From: Candidatus Heimdallarchaeota archaeon
GTDB taxonomy: Archaea; Asgardarchaeota; Heimdallarchaeia; Hodarchaeales; LC-3
Reading direction: 5' to 3'
Assembly: GCA_027364495.1 (NCBI GenBank)
Contig: DAHXPE010000034.1
Location: 1-15,649, forward strand
DNA length: 15,649 nt
Shown here piece by piece: positions 8,264 to 15,014 of the stretch. The position numbers and the translations under genes were made by a program. Every line of letters starts with the position of its first letter. The stretch's first letter is position 1. Under the pieces are notes generated by a model that had not been told where the DNA came from, ran no database searches, and worked only from the letters and a program-made list of their open reading frames with translations.

Positions 8264-8830
8264 TTACAGTTTAATCATAGATAAAAGGCTATTTTTGTTT
8301 TTTTCAAATAAAAGTAATTTTTCTTTAAATTTTAAATTTTTAGGATTACTACCTGCATACCCAACTAAAGCCCCTGAAGAACCAATACAACGATGACAGG
8401 GAATGAATAAAGGCAAAGGATTCAATCTATTAGCTTGACCAACAGCACGAACAGCATTAGGGTTATCAATCATAGCAGCAATTTGTTTATAGCTATAGGT
8501 TTTTCCATAAGGTATTTTTTCTAATTGTTGCCAAACAGACCGCTGAAAATCAGTGCCTTCTTGAATATCAAACGGAATCGTAAAATTTTTTCTTTTATAA
8601 GTAAAAAATTCGTCTAGTTCATGGCAAGCTTGCTGTAAAATGGAATTTTTTTCTTTTTTTATCAAGAATTGATTAGATAATTTTTGCTCAAATTCATGTT
8701 TGTCACTAATAGGTAAAGAAACTTTAATCAGTCCTTTATCAGATGCAACGATTGTAAAAAATCCTAAAGGTGATTCATAAGTGGTAAGATAAACATAGTT
8801 TTTCAAATTTGATACCATAATTTTCTTCAT
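8264..8830 (-). CDS. ogt: Methylated-DNA--protein-cysteine methyltransferase (O6-alkylguanine-DNA alkyltransferase)
   Basis: This is a suicide DNA-repair protein that moves an alkyl group from O6-alkylguanine to its own cysteine. An N-terminal domain (SPLGFFTIVAS) precedes the catalytic domain: GTDFQRSVWQQL, IPYGKTYSYKQIA, the DNA-binding helix with RAVGQAN (arginine finger) and the acceptor motif IPCHRC, then GYAGSNPKNLKFKEKLL. Numbered from the ATG at 8830 (188 residues), the acceptor is Cys145. The residue after CHR is Cys, where a hydrophobic Val or Ile is common. I prefer the ATG at 8830 to the TTG just before it. An AT-rich TATA-like stretch at about 8853-8864 would put the transcript start at or near the ATG. 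The product is complete and near the usual length for the family. Confidence 0.93.
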   Translation of the reverse strand: MKKIMVSNLKNYVYLTTYESPLGFFTIVASDKGLIKVSLPISDKHEFEQKLSNQFLIKKEKNSILQQACHELDEFFTYKRKNFTIPFDIQEGTDFQRSVWQQLEKIPYGKTYSYKQIAAMIDNPNAVRAVGQANRLNPLPLFIPCHRCIGSSGALVGYAGSNPKNLKFKEKLLLFEKNKNSLLSMIKL

Positions 8831-8903
8831 CAAAAATTTTCAAAAAAATACATTAAAAATATTTAGATTCCATCTGTGAATTATGCATCTAATTAAATTA
8901 TAC

Positions 8904-8924
8904 AAAAAAGGGAAAAAATGAAAA
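8904..8924 (-). terminator. T-rich terminator after etfA
   Basis: On the minus strand this reads as three consecutive T-runs (TTTT, TTTTTT, TTTTTT) separated by CA and CCC, starting about 17 nt after the etfA stop. Archaeal RNA polymerase terminates at such oligo-T tracts without needing a hairpin, so this probably ends the etfBA transcript before ogt. Confidence 0.6.
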
Positions 8925-8941
8925 TAATTGGATACCCAAAT

Positions 8942-9910
8942 TTATGAAAAAAGCTTCTTGACTAGGAGAGGAAGAACCTTATGGAGATCAGCTACGATGC
9001 CATAGTGAGCAACCTCCCAGATTGGCGCTTCAGGATCAGTATTAACGACTATAATAGTCTTGGATTTTTTGATGCCTGCAACATGTTGAATAGCACCAGA
9101 AATTCCATTTGCGATGTACACATCTGGAGAAACTGACCCACCGGTCTGGCCAACATGGATATCATTTTCAGTCCAGCCGGCATCCCAAACTGCTCTTGAA
9201 GAGGCTGGTTTAGCACCTAATGCATCAGCTGTTTCAAATATAATTTTGAATTTTTCAGCACTACCGCATCCTCTGCCACCGCTGACAATAAATTTCGCTT
9301 CAGATAGATCAACAGATTTTTCAACAACTTGTACTCCTAAAATTTCTTCTTTGAGATCTTCAGGTTGAAAATCAATACTAACTGGTAAAACTTCTCCTGA
9401 TGCACTTTCATCAGCTGGGGGAGCTGAAAATGCACCTATACCTAGAACAATAAATTTATTTTTACCACTCAAAGCATATTTAAAGATTAAGTTGTCATTA
9501 TAAGCTGGTTTATCGACAATAAGCTTCTCATCTTTCCAACTTAGAGCTGTAACACCTGTAAAAGAAGCTACTTTTTGATTAAAAGCAACCCTAGGAGCTA
9601 AATCAGTTGTGCTTGTAGAATAACCAAATATTACTATTTCAGGGTTGGTTTCTGAAATAATTTTATTAAAAACCTTGGTAAAGGGCAAAGTACGATAATG
9701 TTCAAGCTGGTCATGTGAAGCAACGTAAACTTTTGAAGCCCCAAGACCAAAACATTGTTTAATGGATTTATTGGGATTTTTTCCAGCAACTAAGGCTGAT
9801 ATAGTGAAACCATTTGCAACGAGTTCCTTAGCAGCTCCAAAAGCTCCTTTGGCAGATGATGTTAAGGCATCACTTTTTTGTTCTGCAAAAACTAATATTT
9901 CTTTAGCCAT
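8942..9910 (-). CDS. etfA: Electron transfer flavoprotein alpha subunit
   Basis: EtfA holds the mobile FAD of the ETF heterodimer, which passes electrons from dehydrogenases to the respiratory chain or, in bifurcating types, to ferredoxin. The 322 residues are full length. The N-terminal domain starts KEILVFAEQ. The C-terminal FAD domain has SGGRGCGS, SSRAVWDAGW (~237-246), VGQTGGSVSPD (~252-262), YIANGISGAIQH and NTDPEAPIWEVAHYGIVAD, all core EtfA signatures. The position after GQTG, often Lys, is Gly here. No N-terminal ferredoxin domain is present. The start ATG lies 10 nt after the etfB stop with a purine-rich GAGAGTG just upstream, so the two genes form an operon with beta first. No electron-donor dehydrogenase or ETF-quinone oxidoreductase is in the window. 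Confidence 0.95.
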   Translation of the reverse strand: MAKEILVFAEQKSDALTSSAKGAFGAAKELVANGFTISALVAGKNPNKSIKQCFGLGASKVYVASHDQLEHYRTLPFTKVFNKIISETNPEIVIFGYSTSTTDLAPRVAFNQKVASFTGVTALSWKDEKLIVDKPAYNDNLIFKYALSGKNKFIVLGIGAFSAPPADESASGEVLPVSIDFQPEDLKEEILGVQVVEKSVDLSEAKFIVSGGRGCGSAEKFKIIFETADALGAKPASSRAVWDAGWTENDIHVGQTGGSVSPDVYIANGISGAIQHVAGIKKSKTIIVVNTDPEAPIWEVAHYGIVADLHKVLPLLVKKLFS

Positions 9911-9920
9911 GATAACACTC

Positions 9921-10727
9921 TCAATTCTTGTAAATAGTCAGGTCGATACCATCCTCTCGCAATTTTGCGATTAATTTATCAACACCAACTTCAACATCAT
10001 CTTCTTCGACCTTAAAACACTCAATTTCAGATTTTTGAGGCTGGATAATTTCAATCAATTCTAATCCTCCCATGTTGTTAAGTCCAGTAGTATCTATCTC
10101 TAAATCTGCAAGAGAAACAACGGGAATTTGAGTCTTTTTAGCTAGCATAATTCTTTTGACAGAAGTATACCTGGGTTCATTAGCAGTAGATGCGATAGAA
10201 AGAACACATGGTCTTGGAACTTTCAATTTGATAGAACCACCCTCAATGTACCTTTCAGCAGTAACCGTTTTGTCCTCAATCTCAAGTTTATCGACATAAG
10301 TAACTTGAGGTAAGTTAAGCATTGTAGCTAAAATAACTGGTACTTGAGCTTGGCCGAAATCAGTCGAATACATTCCAGTCATAATAAGATCTGGCTGTTC
10401 CTTCTGAATAGCTTTAGCAAGAATTGTGGTTTTAGCCATAGATGAAAGAAAATCGAGATCATCAGCTTCAATACGACTGGCACTATCAACTCCCATAGCA
10501 ATAGCTTCTCGTAAAACTTTAAGAGCATTTTCAGAGCCAAGACTCAATACATGAACAGTAACGCCTTCTTTAGATTCTTTTATTTGTAAAGCAGCTTCGA
10601 TCGCATTTTTATCATTAGGATTCATAATAATATCATCTGAATCCAAATCTTTGGGCATATATTTAGTGCTGCTTACATCTAATGAGTTTGTATCAACTAT
10701 TTCTTTGATGGCAACAATAATTTTCAT
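9921..10727 (-). CDS. etfB: Electron transfer flavoprotein beta subunit
   Basis: EtfB is the second ETF subunit and binds AMP in canonical ETFs or a second FAD in bifurcating ones. It begins MKIIVAIKEIVDT, matching the family start, so the ATG at 10727 is preferred to an in-frame GTG three codons earlier; AGTGA just upstream would serve as the ribosome site. The product has 268 residues. Seen motifs are IIMNPNDKNAIEAAL, VLREAIAMGVD, MTGMYSTDFGQAQVPV and the late NEPRYTSVKRIMLAKK, the typical EtfB tail that embraces EtfA. The usual D-T-x-A-T element is not evident (DLDFLSSMAKT stands there) and QVP replaces the common QVG or QTG, so the canonical or bifurcating subtype cannot be told by eye. 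Confidence 0.94.
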   Translation of the reverse strand: MKIIVAIKEIVDTNSLDVSSTKYMPKDLDSDDIIMNPNDKNAIEAALQIKESKEGVTVHVLSLGSENALKVLREAIAMGVDSASRIEADDLDFLSSMAKTTILAKAIQKEQPDLIMTGMYSTDFGQAQVPVILATMLNLPQVTYVDKLEIEDKTVTAERYIEGGSIKLKVPRPCVLSIASTANEPRYTSVKRIMLAKKTQIPVVSLADLEIDTTGLNNMGGLELIEIIQPQKSEIECFKVEEDDVEVGVDKLIAKLREDGIDLTIYKN

Positions 10728-11053
10728 AATATTCACTTTCTGAAAATATTTGGTAGTATAAAATACCGGATTGAATCACTACAAATTGAAATTTTTTTTA
10801 AATAATAAAAAAGTAATGATTGCTAAATAATAAGGGTTAATTTGTTTCAAAAATTATTTCATATATTCATTTTTGTGTATAAGTTTGAATGAATTTAAGG
10901 AAAGATATTAACAATTTTTCCAATGAAATTCCAAAATTTATTTAAAAATAACAAAAAATTTTAACATAAAACTTCAAAAGATTAAAAATAGGAATAATAA
11001 AATAGCAACTCTTTGAATATGAAAAAACCAACCTAAAACACAAGGTTTACTCC
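10728..11053. other. Divergent intergenic region between etfB and the tandem-RHH gene
   Basis: This 326-nt stretch is very AT-rich and has no credible reading frame or RNA gene. It must contain two divergent promoters: the etfB TATA box at 10757-10765 and, for the plus-strand gene at 11054, a weaker TAATAAAATA-like element at 10995-11004. The central 200 nt show only A and T runs and short imperfect repeats. I see nothing specific there. Confidence 0.5.
10757..10765 (-). promoter_or_regulatory. TATA box of the etfBA operon
   Basis: On the minus strand the sequence is TATTTTATA, centred about 34 nt before the etfB ATG. Transcription would start near 10734-10737, giving a leader of roughly 8 nt, just enough to include the AGTGA ribosome site. 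No operator-like palindrome is obvious around it. Confidence 0.45.
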
Positions 11054-11380
11054 ATGAGCCGTAGAGCAGATGCTAAAACAGTGAAAATTTCTGAATCAGC
11101 TTTGAATGTTTTAAAACATGTTAAAGAGGATCTTTTTCATGAAAACAGTTATTCACAGTCCATTTTATTAATGAATTTAGATATAGAAAACCGAAAAAAA
11201 GAAGGGAAATATTCTAAAATAGATTTTGTAGAATCTAGTGATCTTGTACAAAAAGATAAAACAATAGTTCTCTCAAGGGAAGCTCATGTTTTATTGAACA
11301 ATATAAAATATGATCTAAACTTTAAAACTATTAGCGATGCTATTGAATACCTTTGTAAGCAATGGCAGGCAGTAAAATAG
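11054..11380 (+). CDS. Small protein with two tandem ribbon-helix-helix-like motifs, possible DNA-binding regulator
   Basis: I do not recognise this 108-residue protein as a named family. It contains two similar segments, residues 8-41 and 69-100. Each has K-T, a short alternating strand, a Ser, a helix with A...L..(V/I)K.DL, then a turn and S..(S/A)I opening a second helix. Aligned with one gap they share about ten identical residues (K8/K69, T9/T70, S13/S74, A16/A77, L20/L81, K24/K85, D26/D87, L27/L88, S34/S94, I37/I97). Strand-helix-helix is the ribbon-helix-helix plan, which normally dimerises, so one chain here could form a pseudo-dimer. The N-terminus MSRRADAK is basic. The ATG at 11054 has no clear Shine-Dalgarno sequence. 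The next gene starts 9 nt downstream, so the two are almost certainly co-transcribed. Confidence 0.6.
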   Translation: MSRRADAKTVKISESALNVLKHVKEDLFHENSYSQSILLMNLDIENRKKEGKYSKIDFVESSDLVQKDKTIVLSREAHVLLNNIKYDLNFKTISDAIEYLCKQWQAVK

Positions 11381-11389
11381 GTAATTTGT

Positions 11390-12175
11390 ATGGATGATTT
11401 ACTTCCACGATTACAACGGGTCATGCTTTTAATGACCAAACAATTAAACAATCTCAGTCAGAAAGATTTAATGTTTCTTCTGAAATCTTCTGAAATGACA
11501 GGCTTTTTTAAACAATTAGCAAAAATAGAAAATGATTATGACATAGATCGTTTGGACAGATTTTTTATACCGAACCTTGAAAAGATTGCCAATTGGCAAA
11601 CAATATTGCCAGGTGGAAAAATAAATGTGAGAAAAGATTTTGTAAAAGCCTATAAAAGAATGGATAAATTTGATAAGGAAGAAGTTAAAAGGAAAGTAAC
11701 ATTACACCAATCTCAACGAATGAAAAAAACTCTAATGGAATTCTTCAGATTACTGGATGCGAGCCTAGATGCAAAACAAACACTACCAATAGAAGCATTT
11801 GCTCAACATTTAGGAATGACAATGGACGAATTAGCAGAAAACCTTGATAGAATAAATTGGGAAGATACAGAAGTAAAAGAAGAAAAACCAGAGACACAAG
11901 GAGATAAAATTAGCTTACCAATTCATATAGAAAGACAATTTTTCGATTATTATCACCAGCAAGATAAACCCGGAAAAACATATATCCAACAAAAGGTCAC
12001 CCAAGGAATACCAAGGAAATACAGGGCAGAATTAGAATCTCTTTTTGCGTGGTTGGATATGTCAACAAAACCAACTGACAAAATTACCTTTGAAGATATG
12101 ACTAAACAGACTACCATTCACCCACAGGAATTAATTCGATACCTTGATAGAGTTAATTGGTCCGATAGCGATTAA
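11390..12175 (+). CDS. Uncharacterised protein with a duplicated ~90-residue domain
   Basis: This soluble, charged 261-residue protein has no family that I recognise. After a helical N-terminal part (1-75) it contains two related copies, about 76-160 and 171-259. Each opens with GK/DKI, has a basic helix around KVT (KRKVTLHQSQR versus QQKVTQGIPRK), a hydrophobic helix (EFFRLLDAS versus SLFAWLDMS), a short (L/I)...F....(K/H).(G/T)(M/I) stretch, and ends in LDR(I/V)NW.D. The final part, PIEAFAQHLGMTMDELAENL in copy one, resembles the recognition half of a winged-helix fold; that is an inference. The ATG at 11390 follows the tandem-RHH gene by 9 nt with AGGTAA just upstream. Paired with a possible DNA-binding protein, it may act in the same complex. 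Confidence 0.6.
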   Translation: MDDLLPRLQRVMLLMTKQLNNLSQKDLMFLLKSSEMTGFFKQLAKIENDYDIDRLDRFFIPNLEKIANWQTILPGGKINVRKDFVKAYKRMDKFDKEEVKRKVTLHQSQRMKKTLMEFFRLLDASLDAKQTLPIEAFAQHLGMTMDELAENLDRINWEDTEVKEEKPETQGDKISLPIHIERQFFDYYHQQDKPGKTYIQQKVTQGIPRKYRAELESLFAWLDMSTKPTDKITFEDMTKQTTIHPQELIRYLDRVNWSDSD

Positions 12176-12202
12176 CAATATGTTCATTTATTATTTTTAA
12201 GT

Positions 12203-12245
12203 GTAATCTAATCTAACACATTACTGTCAGAATAGATTAGGTTAT
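12203..12245. terminator. Hairpin between convergent genes
   Basis: An inverted repeat pairs 12203-12215 with 12233-12245: 13 pairs including two G-U, with a perfect CTAATCTA/TAGATTAG core and a 17-nt loop. It lies between the stop at 12175 (+) and the stop at 12237 (-), overlapping the latter. A T-run at 12195-12198 precedes it. It could be a bidirectional 3'-end structure; archaeal termination does not require hairpins, so the role is uncertain. Confidence 0.4.
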
Positions 12246-13853
12246 TTTCTCAATTTCTTGGAGAGCTAGCTTTGGAGGAGCTCCATAGATTAGCTTAATT
12301 AATGATAATACTTTTTGTATCGCTAATTCCTTAGAATAATTGTTTTTAATAATTTCGAAACGATTAATCAAGGATTGAAGGACAATAAAAGATGTATAAT
12401 AAAATCCCGGTAAATTTAAAAGATGTTCAAGTAATTTTTCTGATTCCAATTCATTTTTGGCAAACTTATGTTGAATAGTTTGAACAAGTGCTGCTCTATT
12501 GAAGTTTGTATCTGAATGGAGAGTTAGATCTAATATTGATATTTCACTGATGAAAATAAGTTGGTAAACAAGTGTCGCTTGTACATCAAGGGAAGATTGA
12601 TTATCTATTTGAAGATAAAAATATATTAGGAACATTTTAAGGGCTTGTTCAGTTTCGGGAAATCTCAACACACTATAAACATAGGACGAACTTATTACAG
12701 TCTCAAGGAAGTAAATATAAGGAATAATTTCCGTCAAAGTAGTTAAAAATATAGTTCCGAAAGTGGTGAGTTCATTCGTTGAGATAAATTTTGCTCGAGA
12801 ATTTCTTTTTAACAGGGCAAGGCTAATAAATAAATTGTTGAAAGCGATAACAGAAGTTTTTTGATTTATTGTTTGGAAAAGTAAGTCTGTTTTATCTTTA
12901 GTAGTGAACGGAGTTATCAAATTTTTGGTAATTTCATCGAATATTTTTTGATATTGTGCTTGTATTGCATTTGATAAAATTTTAGTTTTTTTGCTAATTT
13001 TAAGTAGCTCTGCTGGCAATTGCTCAGTTGAAACATCTAATTTCAACATTGGAACATATTTAGCAACTAAACTATTCTTAAAAAAAAGAATTTTTTCAAG
13101 ATCGGATTCGATATTGATTTTTGTCTTAGAAAGATTATATTCAACTGTTTTAAAGAAAGTTTCCTTTCGTAACTCATAATTTATATCTAAAAAAGAGTAA
13201 TTTTGTAAAGTCTCATTAATTCTAATTCTGAAAGTAGTAAAAAATTGAATTAGATTATTTTTTTGGTCGATATAAGAAAGGTTTTCTTTTAAATTAATAT
13301 TGAGATCGGAAATACTTTCTTCAATAAAAATAAAATAATCATTTATAACCGAGCTACTGTAAGAAAGCTCTAGAATTGAAGTAAAAGGGATTTGATCCAA
13401 TTGCTCTTGAATATTAAGAAAATATTTTGGTAAATTTTGTAATCTACAAATAAAAGAATCTATTTTTTTAGCTAGGGAAATTGATTCAAAGAAAAAAATG
13501 TCAAAAAAAGTATGAAAAAGGCAGATTGAAAATGTTGTTTGACCATCAGAGCTCAAAAATTTCTTGTAAATATCCCGATATTCAATATTAATCAGTTCAT
13601 GTTCAATGAAATATTTAATCCAATTGATAAAGTTTATAGGTGTAGAATTTTGAATTGAATCGAAGGAATTAGCCAAGCTAAGATTTTCATGCAGAAAGTT
13701 TTTGTAATCTGCAAAAAAAGTATCATTCACTAAAACTGCTTTTTCGGAATAAGAAGCAAAAAAACGTCCACCAAGTAATGAAATTTTAAAAGGAAAAAAT
13801 TTTCCTAAATCAAAAATGAAATTATAAATAAAGGAATCAGGAGAGTTTATCAC
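12237..13853 (-). CDS. DUF885-like protein with a degenerate metal site (probable pseudo-peptidase)
   Basis: This 538-residue, Phe/Ile-rich helical protein has no convincing membrane segments. I read it as a distant DUF885 member (predicted metallopeptidase fold). RLQNLPKYFLNIQEQL near 143-158 fits the N-terminal R-L-x-x-P-x-Y-L motif. The stretch TEIIPYIYFLE at 374-384 aligns with the family HExxPGHHLQ motif but lacks its histidines. Thirty-three residues on, where EGWALY is expected, stands MFLIYF (407-412). SILDLTLH (438-445) matches the DxGLH element with Asp441 and His445 kept, and LPGFYYTSF matches the later PGQALSY. So the fold looks retained and the metal ligands lost, which suggests a structural or regulatory role. 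The start is GTG at 13853. It lies 60 nt downstream of ilvE on the same strand and may be in that operon. Confidence 0.5.
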   Translation of the reverse strand: MINSPDSFIYNFIFDLGKFFPFKISLLGGRFFASYSEKAVLVNDTFFADYKNFLHENLSLANSFDSIQNSTPINFINWIKYFIEHELINIEYRDIYKKFLSSDGQTTFSICLFHTFFDIFFFESISLAKKIDSFICRLQNLPKYFLNIQEQLDQIPFTSILELSYSSSVINDYFIFIEESISDLNINLKENLSYIDQKNNLIQFFTTFRIRINETLQNYSFLDINYELRKETFFKTVEYNLSKTKINIESDLEKILFFKNSLVAKYVPMLKLDVSTEQLPAELLKISKKTKILSNAIQAQYQKIFDEITKNLITPFTTKDKTDLLFQTINQKTSVIAFNNLFISLALLKRNSRAKFISTNELTTFGTIFLTTLTEIIPYIYFLETVISSSYVYSVLRFPETEQALKMFLIYFYLQIDNQSSLDVQATLVYQLIFISEISILDLTLHSDTNFNRAALVQTIQHKFAKNELESEKLLEHLLNLPGFYYTSFIVLQSLINRFEIIKNNYSKELAIQKVLSLIKLIYGAPPKLALQEIEKIT

Positions 13854-13913
13854 AACTATTGCCTGATAAATAGAATAATAGAAGGAAGTTAAAAATGGTA
13901 GTGTTATAAAAAT

Positions 13914-15014
13914 CTAGCAGACTCTATAGACCCAATTATAAGGATCAGCTATACGAGACCATTGAATATCAGTAAGAGTCTTATACAACTTTTTAGTTAT
14001 TGGACCAATCTTAAAATCATTGATTTCATAATTTGTATTTTCATAGTACAAACTACCAACTGGGGCTATAGAGGCAGCAGTCCCAGCGCCAAACACTTCA
14101 GAGACAGAGCCGGATTGAATTCCAGCAATGATTTCATCAATTGACAATGCTTCTTCTTTTACTGTATAACCAGCATCAGTTGCTAGTGTTATTGTACTAT
14201 CTCTAGTGACTCCTGGAAGGATTGTGCCAGATGTCAATGATGCAGTATAGATAGTGTTGTCTTTAACAAAGAATATATTCATTGCACCTACTTCTTCAAC
14301 ATATTTACGTTCAATAGCATCGAGCCAGAGAACCTGAGAACAACCATGTTCTTCAGCTTCTTGACCAGCCTTTAAACTACCAGCGTAATTACCTCCAGTT
14401 TTTGCGAATCCTGTACCGCCTTTTACAGCTCTTATATAATGATTTTGGACGAAAATTTTAACGGGATTAAGGCCTTCCGGGAAATAATTGCCACTAGGTG
14501 AAAGGATGACATAATAAATGTAATCTTTAGCAGGATGTACACCTAAAGATGAAGTTATGCCAAAGTAGGTTGGTCGGACATATAAGCTGGTACCAGCACT
14601 GAAAGGAACCCAGTCTTTTTCTAGCTCAATGAGTTTAGTTAAAGATTCAAGGAATAATTCAGGATCAATTTGGGGCATCATCATACGGTCAGCTGATTCA
14701 TTGAATCTTTTAATATTCATATCTGGTCTGAAGAGGTTGATATGACCATCAGCAGTCCGATAAGCTTTCATTCCTTCAAAAATTTCTTGTCCATAGTGTA
14801 ATACTTTAGCAGCCGGTGAAAGACTTATATTTTCAAATTTCTTAATTGTAGGTTCTTGCCAGGCTCCATTATGGTATTCCATATAAAACATTCTATCTGT
14901 AAACAGTTTTCCAAAACCAAGATTATCTTCGTTTTTGTATTTCTTTTTAAGCTCGTTTTTAGGAATAGGTTCTATTTTAATGCCTTTAAACGTTTCCGTT
15001 TCCATTATAGTCAT
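13914..15014 (-). CDS. ilvE: Branched-chain amino acid aminotransferase
   Basis: This fold-type IV PLP enzyme transfers the amino group between glutamate and the 2-oxo acids of leucine, isoleucine and valine. At 366 residues it belongs to the longer, eukaryote-like BCAT group rather than the ~300-residue E. coli IlvE type. Seen features are HYGQEIFEGMKAYR, the R.FN.SA.R.. substrate region, FAKTGGNYAGSLKA with PLP-binding Lys205, QVLWLD, EEVGAMNIFFV, SGTILPGVTRDS and FGAGTAASIAPV. The ATG at 15014 overlaps the upstream regulator stop (ATGA), with AGAGGTT a few bases before it; an ATG at 15005 is a weaker alternative. T-runs at 13907-13911 and 13891-13895 (complement) follow the stop and may partly terminate before the downstream gene. 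Confidence 0.95.
   Translation of the reverse strand: MTIMETETFKGIKIEPIPKNELKKKYKNEDNLGFGKLFTDRMFYMEYHNGAWQEPTIKKFENISLSPAAKVLHYGQEIFEGMKAYRTADGHINLFRPDMNIKRFNESADRMMMPQIDPELFLESLTKLIELEKDWVPFSAGTSLYVRPTYFGITSSLGVHPAKDYIYYVILSPSGNYFPEGLNPVKIFVQNHYIRAVKGGTGFAKTGGNYAGSLKAGQEAEEHGCSQVLWLDAIERKYVEEVGAMNIFFVKDNTIYTASLTSGTILPGVTRDSTITLATDAGYTVKEEALSIDEIIAGIQSGSVSEVFGAGTAASIAPVGSLYYENTNYEINDFKIGPITKKLYKTLTDIQWSRIADPYNWVYRVC

Noticed and set aside
10728..11053. Small RNA or riboswitch in the long intergenic region
   Set aside because: Only AT-rich sequence with short imperfect repeats is visible; no stable stem, box C/D or box H/ACA elements, and no tRNA-like fold.
11054..12175. Classical toxin-antitoxin pair
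   Set aside because: The first protein could be an RHH antitoxin, but the second shows none of the RelE, MazF, PIN or HEPN residues and is a duplicated domain longer than usual toxins.
12237..13853. Integral membrane protein, because of Phe/Ile-rich stretches
   Set aside because: The hydrophobic runs are short and repeatedly broken by charged residues, and the spacing fits amphipathic helices of a soluble helical protein.
13854..13913. Hairpin terminator between ilvE and the DUF885-like gene
   Set aside because: The best stem (CTATT/AATAG) is only five pairs; the T-runs there could give partial termination but do not settle whether the operon continues.
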